Source of the DNA: Oscillospiraceae bacterium
Lineage (GTDB): Bacteria; Bacillota; Clostridia; Oscillospirales; Oscillospiraceae
DNA length: 10,637 nucleotides
Direction of reading: 5' to 3'
Assembly: GCA_902767395.1 (NCBI GenBank)
Contig: CACXHI010000119.1
Coordinates: 1-10,637 of the forward strand
Under the pieces are notes generated by a model. That model was not told the DNA's origin and did no database searches. It worked only from the letters and a program-made list of their open reading frames with translations. The position numbers and the translations under genes are program-made. Every line of letters starts with the position of its first letter. Positions within the stretch are counted from its first letter, which is position 1. Shown piece by piece: positions 1 to 6,291 of the stretch.

Positions 1-99
1 AGGGTCCACCTGTTCCCATCCCGAACACAGAAGTTAAGCTCAAGTTCGTCGACGATACTTGGCGGGTGACTGCCCGGGAAAATAGATGATGCCAACACT
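1..99 (+). rRNA. rrf: 5S ribosomal RNA, 3' part (5' end outside window)
   Basis: The first ~99 bases match the conserved 5S core: the CCCATCCCGAACACAGAAGTT block (near positions 15-35), then AAGCTC, the TTGGCGGGTGACTGCCCGGGAA arm (about 59-80), and an end in GATGCCAACAC. That tail would pair with a 5' strand lying outside the window. By comparison with a ~117-nt 5S, roughly 20 nt of the 5' end are missing. A terminator follows at once, so this is probably the last gene of an rRNA operon. The exact 3' end is uncertain by a few bases. Confidence 0.95.
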
Positions 100-100
100 T

Positions 101-130
101 AAACCGCGTTCCGTTTGGAGCGCGGTTTTC
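101..130 (+). terminator. Rho-independent terminator of the rRNA operon
   Basis: AAACCGCG (101-108) pairs perfectly with CGCGGTTT (121-128), with a 12-nt loop that can extend the stem slightly through CC/GG (111-112 with 117-118). The 3' arm ends in a TTTT run (126-129). It starts 1-2 nt after the presumed 5S 3' end, which is the standard position for ending an rRNA operon. Confidence 0.88.
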
Positions 131-230
131 TCATACTGTCTTAGCATATGCTTGAGTTTCGTCAGGATTTTCTGGCTTTTTATGAGGTGGTGGGCTTTTC
201 CACCAATCGCAGGTATTTGGATTTGAAGCT

Positions 231-1250
231 ATGAACGAGAAGAAGCATTTTGAGTTGCTCCCAGTTTGCACCGTCACGGTCCATATTGACCGCCCCCTCG
301 GCAGTGCGCATCCCGATTTCCCGGCTTTAATCTATCCGGTCAATTACGGCTCTGTTTCCGGGCTGCTTGCCCCGGATGGAGAGGAACAGGACGCCTATGT
401 GCTCGGGGTGGACACACCTGTGGAGACCTTCGCCGGCGAGCGAATTGCCGTGATTCACCGTGCCGACGACGTGGAGACGAAATGGGTCGTTGTTCCGACC
501 GGGCTGCGGCTTTCTGTGGAGCAGATTCTGGAGCAAGTTCATTTTCAGGAGAAGTTTTTTCAGTCTTCTGTCGTGTTGTGCAAAGAGCAGAGAACGGCGT
601 CTTGTTTTCGCCAGAAGCTGACGAAGGCCGACGTTCGGCGTGCGTTGGATGCGCTCCCGGCTGGATATCAAACGGCGGAGTTGGATCGCCTGATTGCTCG
701 CTTCGTGCGTGAGAAGGCGGATATGTCTGATTTGCGTGATTCGATTCTTGTAGAACAGGACTTGCATCGGATTTATTATTACGTCAACCTGAAACAGATC
801 TGTGACGTGCGCTCACGCATGGCGTTTATCCACGAAAACCTTTTGTTTTCGGATTGGTGGCATACGGATCAGTTGATCTCCTTCGTGGCGGACTTACCAT
901 TTGACGAAGCGCTTGCTTATGCAAGAGGATATTTGAAAAGTGGCGATGCGTTGATTCGACGCTGGGGGTACGTGTTGTTTATCTCCCGGCTGGGGCGCGG
1001 TCACGCTGCGGAGCTGCTGCCATTGATGCAAAACGACGGGGCTTACTACGTTCGTATGGCGGAGGCGTGGCTGATTGCGGAGCTTGCCGTTGTCGAGCCG
1101 GAGACAGTTCACAGCTGGATGGCCTCCAACAACTTGCGTTACGACGTGAACGGAAAAGCCATTCAAAAGATTTGCGATTCGTTCCGAATTTCTTCCACTT
1201 GGAAGCAGGCATTCAAGGCGCTGCGTCCGGTCTGTCGCGCGCGAGGCTGA
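231..1250 (+). CDS. Fusion protein: pyrophosphatase-like domain + AlkD-like DNA alkylation repair domain
   Basis: A single uninterrupted 339-aa frame with two recognisable halves. Residues ~12-118 resemble the short inorganic-pyrophosphatase-like proteins of Firmicutes (~115-120 aa standalone): IDRPLGSAHP (19-28), YPVNYG (35-40), PDGEEQDAYVLG (48-59), and a KWVVVP strand (84-89). Against family I PPase, D49, D54 and K84 are kept, but two metal-ligand positions are Glu (E51, E82), so activity is uncertain. Residues ~140-335 resemble AlkD/COG4912 HEAT-like DNA glycosylases. W209 and D213 (WWHTD) have the W-x3-D spacing of AlkD W109/D113. IRRWGYVLFIS and a YYVRMAEAW segment (W280) follow, then a KAIQKICDSFRIS-type C-terminus. 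AlkD enzymes excise cationic alkylpurines without base flipping. The start is the first in-frame ATG after a stop at 183. Its RBS is weak. The gene follows the rRNA terminator and ends at a bidirectional hairpin. Domain identities are by motif recognition only. Confidence 0.85.
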   Translation: MNEKKHFELLPVCTVTVHIDRPLGSAHPDFPALIYPVNYGSVSGLLAPDGEEQDAYVLGVDTPVETFAGERIAVIHRADDVETKWVVVPTGLRLSVEQILEQVHFQEKFFQSSVVLCKEQRTASCFRQKLTKADVRRALDALPAGYQTAELDRLIARFVREKADMSDLRDSILVEQDLHRIYYYVNLKQICDVRSRMAFIHENLLFSDWWHTDQLISFVADLPFDEALAYARGYLKSGDALIRRWGYVLFISRLGRGHAAELLPLMQNDGAYYVRMAEAWLIAELAVVEPETVHSWMASNNLRYDVNGKAIQKICDSFRISSTWKQAFKALRPVCRARG

Positions 1251-1275
1251 AGGCCCGTGCGCCGACGGTGTTTTT

Positions 1276-1316
1276 ACAGCAAAGCTCCGCCCAAGCCTCG
1301 GGCGGAGCTTTGCTGT
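1276..1316. terminator. Perfect 17-bp hairpin between convergent genes, probable bidirectional terminator
   Basis: ACAGCAAAGCTCCGCCC (1276-1292) is the exact reverse complement of GGGCGGAGCTTTGCTGT (1300-1316), with a 7-nt loop AAGCCTC. It lies between the stop of the plus-strand fusion gene (1250) and the stop of the minus-strand membrane gene (1327), so a shared terminator is the natural reading. It lacks a clean U-tract after either 3' arm. The U-rich part (CTTTGCTGT) lies inside the arm itself, and a TTTTT run (1271-1275) sits on the 5' side in plus orientation. Confidence 0.7.
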
Positions 1317-1326
1317 AGGAAGACCG

Positions 1327-1887
1327 TCAACGGTTGTTCAGATAGGCATTCAGATAGCGAATCAACAGGCGCTCTTCCTTTTCGGGCAGGCCGCGACGGT
1401 CGAGGCCCATGCTGCCATTGGTGTGAATCATCTCCAAAAGATTCCTGCTGTGAATGAGGTAGAGCAGGAAGAACACGCCGGCAAGCAGGACACAGAGCAC
1501 GGCGTCAAGCGTCAGGTTCAGGACGGTGGACGTTCCAAAATCGAGCAGATTGTCCAGAAGCAGAAGGACCGGTCCCAAGAGCAGGAAGAAAAAGGACAGC
1601 GCAATCAAAACGGGGTTCCGCTGCTGCAAGTATTTCACAGCGTCGAACTCCTCCAGATCAATGCGGAAATTTGTGGATTCTGTGTGATAATGACGGCGAT
1701 CTCGGCTGACACGATATTTGCCCTTGCAGTAGATCGCCCGGTCAGACAGGACGGCAAAGCCCTTGCCCGCCTTCCCGGAATTCAGAAAGGCGTCGAGTTG
1801 TTTTTTACCGGCAACACAAAGCAGGGTTTCGTCCTGATCCAGGAAGATTTCCCCGCAAATTCGTTCGACTTCATTCGGCAGCGCCAT
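1327..1887 (-). CDS. Two-TM membrane protein with PH-like N-terminal domain, hypothetical
   Basis: A 186-aa protein using the ATG at 1887. An earlier ATG at 1929 is in frame, but it lies upstream of the predicted transcription start. The 1887 start has a strong GGGAGGTG ribosome site. Residues ~15-88 form a mixed beta-rich soluble region (LLCVAGKKQ, then FAVLSDRAIYCKGKYR) resembling bacterial PH-like (YokE/bPH) domains. In these, a 'vLTdrRIiy.kG' strand precedes a basic segment, here SRDRRHYH. Two hydrophobic segments follow at ~92-112 and ~123-145, then a charged cytosolic tail (~147-186) rich in Glu/Arg. It has its own promoter (1920-1948), points away from mnmG, and ends at the hairpin at 1276-1316. 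The PH-like assignment is an inference from pattern. No enzymatic residues are visible, and function is unknown. Confidence 0.8.
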   Translation of the reverse strand: MALPNEVERICGEIFLDQDETLLCVAGKKQLDAFLNSGKAGKGFAVLSDRAIYCKGKYRVSRDRRHYHTESTNFRIDLEEFDAVKYLQQRNPVLIALSFFFLLLGPVLLLLDNLLDFGTSTVLNLTLDAVLCVLLAGVFFLLYLIHSRNLLEMIHTNGSMGLDRRGLPEKEERLLIRYLNAYLNNR

Positions 1888-1891
1888 AAAG

Positions 1892-1899
1892 CACCTCCC
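1892..1899 (-). promoter_or_regulatory. Ribosome binding site fixing the start of the PH-like membrane protein
   Basis: Read on the minus strand this is GGGAGGTG followed by CTTT and ATG (1887). The GGAGG core ends 6 nt before the start codon, an ideal spacing. It decides in favour of the shorter 186-aa product over the longer in-frame ATG at 1929. Confidence 0.85.
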
Positions 1900-1919
1900 A
1901 AGGGAATTATACAGCCCGT

Positions 1920-1948
1920 ATTTTATCACGTTTTCTCTGCAAAGTCAA
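1920..1948 (-). promoter_or_regulatory. Sigma-A type promoter for the PH-like membrane protein gene
   Basis: On the minus strand, TTGACT (1948-1943) and TAAAAT (1925-1920) are separated by exactly 17 bp, matching five of six consensus bases in each hexamer. Transcription would start near 1912-1914, giving a leader of about 25 nt before the ATG at 1887 with the RBS inside it. This is the best promoter in the window. Confidence 0.85.
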
Positions 1949-2010
1949 CGAAAAACAGACGTTTTTGCGTATGGCGAGGGAAGTCGCTCCCGAAAACGGA
2001 CGCTTTTTTT

Positions 2011-2061
2011 GAATTCCCCGTTGCGTATTCCGGTTCGATTCGATATAATAAAGGGGAATTC
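2011..2061. repeat. 9-bp inverted repeat bracketing the mnmG promoter
   Basis: GAATTCCCC (2011-2019) and GGGGAATTC (2053-2061) are exact reverse complements separated by 33 bp. The interval contains the whole -35/-10 pair. One arm lies just upstream of -35 and the other overlaps the predicted transcription start. Only the second arm would be transcribed, so any role would be as DNA symmetry (for example a pair of protein-binding half sites), not as an RNA hairpin. No regulator is known from this sequence. Confidence 0.5.
2021..2049 (+). promoter_or_regulatory. Probable sigma-A promoter for mnmG
   Basis: A perfect TATAAT (2044-2049) sits 17 bp downstream of TTGCGT (2021-2026), a weak -35 that keeps only the TTG. 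The predicted start near 2056 gives a leader of ~32 nt with the AGAGGAAG ribosome site (2073-2080) before the ATG at 2088. The hexamers lie between the two arms of a 9-bp inverted repeat (2011-2019 and 2053-2061). Confidence 0.72.
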
Positions 2062-2087
2062 CGAGAAATGCAAGAGGAAGCATAGCT

Positions 2088-3962
2088 ATGAGTTACAATG
2101 CCGGAGCCTATGAAGTTGCCGTGATCGGAGCCGGTCACGCCGGGATCGAAGCAGCCCTTGCCGCCGCGCGGCTGGGCCTGAAAACCGTGGTGTTCACGAT
2201 CAATCTGGACGCCGTGGGCAATATGCCCTGCAACCCCGCCATTGGTGGAACCGGGAAAGGCCACCTCGTGCGGGAGTTGGATGCGCTGGGCGGGCAGATG
2301 GGGATTGCAGCGGATCACTGCTGCATTCAATATCGGATGCTCAACCGCGGCAAAGGCCCGGCCGTCCATTCCCTGCGCGCGCAAGCCGACCGCCGCCGCT
2401 ATCAGGAATACATGAAGCACGTGCTGGAAACGCAGGAGCATTTGGAACTCAAGCAGGCCACCGTGGTTTCCATTCAGACCGAGAACGGCGCGGTCTGCGG
2501 TCTGACCACGCAGCTCGGCGCATATTATGCGGCGAAGGCTGTGGTTCTTGCCACCGGAACCTTTCTGGACAGCAGTGTCATCATTGGAGAAACGACGATC
2601 TCTTCCGGCCCGGATGGGATGCACGCCGCCGTGGGGCTGTCCGACTGCCTGCGCGCGCTTGGTCTGTCCCTGCGCCGCTTCAAAACCGGCACGCCGCCGC
2701 GGGTCAACGCCCGCAGCGTGGACGTGTCGCGGATGGAGCTGCAGCCCGGAGACGAGCGCCCGGAGCCCTTCTCCTTCTCCACCGAGGCCCCCCCGGAGAA
2801 CCGGGCCAACTGCTGGCTCACCTATACAAACGAGACGACGCACGCGATCATCCGCGCCAATCTGGATCGGAGCCCCATCTATGACGGGCAGATCACCGGG
2901 GTCGGACCGCGCTATTGCCCGTCGATCGAGACGAAGATTGTCCGCTTTGCGGACAAATCCCGCCACCAGCTCTTTGTCGAGCCGACCGGCTTGGAGACGG
3001 AGGAGCTCTATTTGCAGGGCTTTTCCTCCTCCCTGCCGGAGGACGTGCAGATTCAAATGCTGCATTCCGTTCCCGGCTTGGAGCGGGCCGAGATGATGCG
3101 CCCGGCCTACGCGATCGAATATGACTGCATCGACCCCACCGAGCTCTTGCCGACGCTGGAAAGCAAGAAGATTCCCGGACTCTACGGGGCGGGGCAGTTT
3201 AACGGCTCCTCGGGCTACGAGGAGGCGGCGGTGCAGGGCTTCGTGGCAGGCGTCAACGCCGCGCTGAAGCTGAAGGGCGAGGCTCCTATGATTTTGAAGC
3301 GCTCCGACGGTTATATCGGCGCGCTGATTGACGATCTGGTGACGAAGGGCACCGAGGAACCCTATCGCATTATGACCTCTCGGAGCGAATACCGTCTGCT
3401 TCATCGGCAGGACAACGCCGATGCCCGCCTGACGCCAATCGGCCACCGGATCGGTCTGATCTCGGACGAGCGCCTGCGGGCGGTGGAAGAGAAGTATGAA
3501 GCCGCCCGAAAGGAGATCCGGCGGCTGGAGCATACCGGCGTGGCGGCCTCTGAGGCGCTGAACGCCTTTCTGACGGCGCACGGATCCTCCCCGGTGGATA
3601 CCTCCGCACGGTTGGCGGATCTTGTCCGCCGCCCGGAGCTGAGCTATGACGACGTAGCGGCTTTTGATCCCGAGCGGCCCGCTTTGCCTGCCGCTGTGAC
3701 CGAGCAGGTGGAGATTCAGCTCAAATACGCGGGCTACATTGCCAGACAGGAGCGGCAGGTCGAGGAGTTCCGCAAGGCCGAGAACCGCCGCATTCCGGCG
3801 GAGATTGACTACGCCGCCATCCCCGCCTTGAAGGTCGAGGCACGGGAGAAGCTGACGAGGATTCGTCCCGTCAGCATCGGACAGGCCAGCCGGATTTCCG
3901 GCGTCAGCCCCGCCGACGTGGCGGTGCTGCTGGTCTGGTTGGAGCAAATAAAAGGATCATAA
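2088..3962 (+). CDS. mnmG: tRNA uridine-5-carboxymethylaminomethyl(34) synthesis enzyme MnmG
   Basis: The 624-aa length is typical of MnmG (GidA). With MnmE it installs the cmnm5 group on U34 of certain tRNAs in the cytoplasm, using FAD and methylene-tetrahydrofolate. The FAD-binding Rossmann motif GAGHAG is at 14-19. The conserved Cys-containing CNPAIGG is at 48-54. RYCPSIETKIVRF contains C277, the same number as the catalytic Cys in the E. coli enzyme. The C-terminal helical MnmE/tRNA-binding region ends in a GVSPADVAVLLVWLEQ-type segment. The ATG is 7 nt after AGAGGAAG and downstream of a good -10, so the start is well supported. In many Firmicutes mnmG lies between mnmE and rsmG. Here it begins its own transcription unit opposite a membrane-protein gene and is followed by a nuclease-like gene. 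Confidence 0.97.
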   Translation: MSYNAGAYEVAVIGAGHAGIEAALAAARLGLKTVVFTINLDAVGNMPCNPAIGGTGKGHLVRELDALGGQMGIAADHCCIQYRMLNRGKGPAVHSLRAQADRRRYQEYMKHVLETQEHLELKQATVVSIQTENGAVCGLTTQLGAYYAAKAVVLATGTFLDSSVIIGETTISSGPDGMHAAVGLSDCLRALGLSLRRFKTGTPPRVNARSVDVSRMELQPGDERPEPFSFSTEAPPENRANCWLTYTNETTHAIIRANLDRSPIYDGQITGVGPRYCPSIETKIVRFADKSRHQLFVEPTGLETEELYLQGFSSSLPEDVQIQMLHSVPGLERAEMMRPAYAIEYDCIDPTELLPTLESKKIPGLYGAGQFNGSSGYEEAAVQGFVAGVNAALKLKGEAPMILKRSDGYIGALIDDLVTKGTEEPYRIMTSRSEYRLLHRQDNADARLTPIGHRIGLISDERLRAVEEKYEAARKEIRRLEHTGVAASEALNAFLTAHGSSPVDTSARLADLVRRPELSYDDVAAFDPERPALPAAVTEQVEIQLKYAGYIARQERQVEEFRKAENRRIPAEIDYAAIPALKVEAREKLTRIRPVSIGQASRISGVSPADVAVLLVWLEQIKGS

Positions 3963-3982
3963 ATCTTGAAGGGAAGAGAACT

Positions 3983-5002
3983 GTGAAGGTTCACTATTTT
4001 CAGAGGTACTATGAGAAGGAAAACGTTGCAACGGCGAATACAATGCTGTTGCTGTCGCGTTTATATTCGTATTCCACGCAAAAGTTTTTCAATCTATTGA
4101 AGTCAGAGCTGTTTTTTCAGTTCGCGGACTTTGAGCCGGAGACAGCTTTTGAAATGCAGAAAAAATGGGGTGACGCTGTTCCAGACGCGGAGATCAGCCA
4201 GCCTTCGTTCAAGCTCGTGATAGAAACCAAACGGTCTGATTGGTTTCATGCAGATCAATTGATGCGGCACTTGGCCGCCTTCCACGATGAACGGTACAAG
4301 GTGCTAATGACCCTTGCGCCGGTTCCGATGAATCCAAACAAGAAAGCAGAGACGGAACATCAACTGGAAACGTACAACGCCAGCCAGAAATACCCTGTCC
4401 GTCATTTGAATCTCACCTTTGACCGTCTTGCCTCAGCGGTACAGGACGTAATTGACGAGCGGGACTATGAAATGCAGGAGGTTCTGGCCGACTACCGTGA
4501 CTATTGCAATGAGGCCGGACTGATCGCAAACTATGACGCGTGGAAGTACTTGAGAATGCAGTTGGCGGGAGATACAATTGCGTTCAACATCAAAGAGAAT
4601 CTCTACTATGACAACGCCTTTCGGCATTTTCGACCCCATAAATATCTTGGACTGTATCGAAAAAAGGCAGTACGTGCCATTGGAAAGCTCTGTGCAATGA
4701 TTACCACAGAGGATACTCCGCAGGGAATCCATTATCATTCAGAATTGGGAGAACTGACGGAGGAACGAAAAGCTAAAATCCTGCTTGCCATCGAGGACGG
4801 AAAGCAGTATGGCTACGAGCTTCTTTCACAAAAACAGCGGTTCTTTTTTGTTGAACAGTTCTATGAGACGGATTTCAGAAAAACATCGCCCGGCCCCTCG
4901 ATGGGAACCAGGATATTTGATCTGACTGCAGTGCTTGGCGTTGAAAAACTCCCGGACGTTCAAACAATCGCCGGGTTATTAAAGGAAAAAACGTGGAATT
5001 AA
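3983..5002 (+). CDS. Predicted PD-(D/E)XK nuclease-like protein, uncharacterised
   Basis: A 339-aa protein. The centre of interest is residues 64-93. P67-D68 is followed 13 residues later by E81-T82-K83, a PD-(D/E)XK pattern, and then by a polar helix with DQL (91-93). A helix at ~9-30 (E13 onward, ENVATANTMLLLSRL) would be the usual N-terminal helix of this fold. The rest is a helical C-terminal half without a motif I recognise. Nuclease identity is therefore an inference from the signature. It could be a restriction-like enzyme or a defence effector, but no methyltransferase or partner gene is adjacent. The GTG start follows AAGGGAAG with suitable spacing, 20 nt after the mnmG stop. Base composition is visibly lower in GC (about 45% in a hand-counted line) than in mnmG or the downstream genes, suggesting later acquisition. 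Confidence 0.75.
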   Translation: MKVHYFQRYYEKENVATANTMLLLSRLYSYSTQKFFNLLKSELFFQFADFEPETAFEMQKKWGDAVPDAEISQPSFKLVIETKRSDWFHADQLMRHLAAFHDERYKVLMTLAPVPMNPNKKAETEHQLETYNASQKYPVRHLNLTFDRLASAVQDVIDERDYEMQEVLADYRDYCNEAGLIANYDAWKYLRMQLAGDTIAFNIKENLYYDNAFRHFRPHKYLGLYRKKAVRAIGKLCAMITTEDTPQGIHYHSELGELTEERKAKILLAIEDGKQYGYELLSQKQRFFFVEQFYETDFRKTSPGPSMGTRIFDLTAVLGVEKLPDVQTIAGLLKEKTWN

Positions 5003-5046
5003 TCCGGCAAGACGCTGGATAACACATCAAGAATCAGAGGTGCAAC

Positions 5047-5388
5047 ATGATTAAACGCAAACAGGAAATGACCGTGGAGCCGCGGTTTGAGGTCAAGGGC
5101 GGACGCGGCGGCTATGACTCCACCCACATCTTCACCACCGCAGAGTGCGACAAGACGACGCTCTTTGCCGTCAACACCCTGCCTCCCGGAAGCTCCATCG
5201 GCGTCCATCCGCATACCACCGAGGGCGAGGCCTATGTGATCCTGCAAGGGCAGGCCACCGTCACCGAGGACGGGCAGGACTTCCTCCTTGGCCCCGGCGA
5301 CGCCGAGTACTGCACCGGTGGGCACACCCACGGCATTGCCAACGACTCGGACGAGGTGCTGGCATTTCTGGCAATCATTATCAAGTAA
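5047..5388 (+). CDS. Small single-domain cupin protein
   Basis: A 113-aa protein that is essentially one cupin barrel. Motif 1 is present as H54-P-H56 with E61 (HPHTTEGEAYVILQG), ending at G68. Motif 2 is represented by GPGDAEYCTGGHTHGIAND, with H93 or H95 as the fourth metal ligand. This is the usual set for binding a divalent metal. Proteins of this size include sugar isomerases, dioxygenases and sensors, and the sequence does not say which. The ATG follows AGAGGTG at good spacing. It lies 44 bp after the nuclease-like gene and only 9 bp before the radical SAM gene, so co-translation with the latter is likely. Confidence 0.88.
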   Translation: MIKRKQEMTVEPRFEVKGGRGGYDSTHIFTTAECDKTTLFAVNTLPPGSSIGVHPHTTEGEAYVILQGQATVTEDGQDFLLGPGDAEYCTGGHTHGIANDSDEVLAFLAIIIK

Positions 5389-5397
5389 TCCGGACGG

Positions 5398-6249
5398 ATG
5401 AGATTCAAAAAGGTCTATCTGGAGATCACCAACGTCTGCAACCGAAGCTGCGCCTTCTGCCCCAAAACGAAGCGCGCACCCCGGTTTCTGGCGGAGGACG
5501 ACTTTGTGCGCCTTTTGGAGAAGCTTCGCCCGTGGACGGACTATCTCTATTTTCACCTGATGGGCGAGCCACTGCTCCATCCAAAGCTGGAACGCTTTCT
5601 GACGCTGGCAGGGGAGCGGGGCTTTCGCGTCATTCTGACCACAAACGGAACCCTTCTGGCGCAGGCGGAGTCGATTCTTCTATCCGCCCCCTCGCTGCAC
5701 AAGGTGAACCTCTCGCTGCACTCCTTTGAGGCCAATGAGGGCGTGGGGGTTGAAGATTATGCCAACCTATGCGCTGCCTTTTCTGCGCGTGCGGCAGCCC
5801 GGGGCATTCTGGTGAATCTCCGCCTTTGGAATGGGGACAGCGCGGCGCGAGCAGGCTGGAATGCGGAAAATGCCAAAATCCTCGACCTGCTGGCAACCCG
5901 GTTTCCCCGCCCGTGGACGCCGAGCCGCACCGGTGAACGGCTGGCAGAGCGGGTCTATCTGGATCGTGCGGAGATTTTTGACTGGCCCGACCCGGAGGCG
6001 GCGGACGAAAACGCCCGCCACGGCTGCTATGGCCTGCGCGACCAGCTCGGCGTTCTCTGCGACGGAACGGTGGTGCCCTGCTGCCTCGATCATGACGGGG
6101 ACTTGGCGCTGGGCAATTTGCTCACCGAGGCGCTGGACGAGATTTTGGATCGCCCCAGAGCACGGGCCATCTATGCAGGCTTCCTGCGCGGGGAGGCGGT
6201 TGAAGCGTTATGTAAACGATGCGGCTATGCGGGCCGCTTTCGTGCGTGA
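5398..6249 (+). CDS. Radical SAM/SPASM domain protein
   Basis: A 283-aa protein. C14-x3-C18-x2-C21 (CNRSCAFC) binds the 4Fe-4S cluster that cleaves S-adenosylmethionine. MGEPLLHP is the GGEP-like SAM-contact motif, and TTNGT and NLSLHS are typical barrel strands. A C-terminal SPASM-like region supplies further cysteines: C210, C221, C228, C229, C272 and C275, around DGTVVPCCLDHDGDLALGN. This probably holds an auxiliary Fe-S cluster. Such proteins modify peptides, proteins or small molecules, and the substrate cannot be read here. No short RiPP-like precursor gene is visible nearby. The start ATG is 9 bp after the cupin stop, with only a weak Shine-Dalgarno, so translational coupling to the cupin is plausible. 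Confidence 0.9.
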   Translation: MRFKKVYLEITNVCNRSCAFCPKTKRAPRFLAEDDFVRLLEKLRPWTDYLYFHLMGEPLLHPKLERFLTLAGERGFRVILTTNGTLLAQAESILLSAPSLHKVNLSLHSFEANEGVGVEDYANLCAAFSARAAARGILVNLRLWNGDSAARAGWNAENAKILDLLATRFPRPWTPSRTGERLAERVYLDRAEIFDWPDPEAADENARHGCYGLRDQLGVLCDGTVVPCCLDHDGDLALGNLLTEALDEILDRPRARAIYAGFLRGEAVEALCKRCGYAGRFRA

Positions 6250-6277
6250 TGCGAAGCGCCAGAGCGGCGCATCGGAA

Positions 6278-6284
6278 AAGGAGG
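6278..6284 (+). promoter_or_regulatory. Strong ribosome binding site of nnrD
   Basis: AAGGAGG lies 7 nt upstream of the ATG at 6292. It is a near-perfect anti-16S match and fixes the nnrD start, even though the first ~20 residues are not part of the conserved core. Just upstream, GATGCG (6248-6253) and CGCATC (6268-6273) can pair weakly, but no T-run follows. Confidence 0.88.
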
Positions 6285-6291
6285 GGTTTTC

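Noticed and set aside
2068..2085. Five-codon frame (MQEEA) ahead of mnmG
   Set aside because: It lies within the mnmG leader and its codons overlap the AGAGGAAG ribosome site of mnmG. It has no ribosome site of its own.
1926..3947. Very long minus-strand open frame antisense to mnmG
   Set aside because: It mirrors the GC-biased codons of mnmG, runs across the intergenic promoter region, and shows no recognisable domain. The mnmG reading explains the region fully.
3962..4030. Possible promoter for the nuclease-like gene
   Set aside because: AT-rich hexamers near 3938-3960 have spacers of 14-15 bp and no good -35/-10 pair, so no call was made.
5000..5394. The octamer TAATCCGG after both the nuclease-like gene and the cupin stops
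   Set aside because: Eight bases at two stop codons is likely chance. There are no longer repeat arms or attachment-site structure around them.
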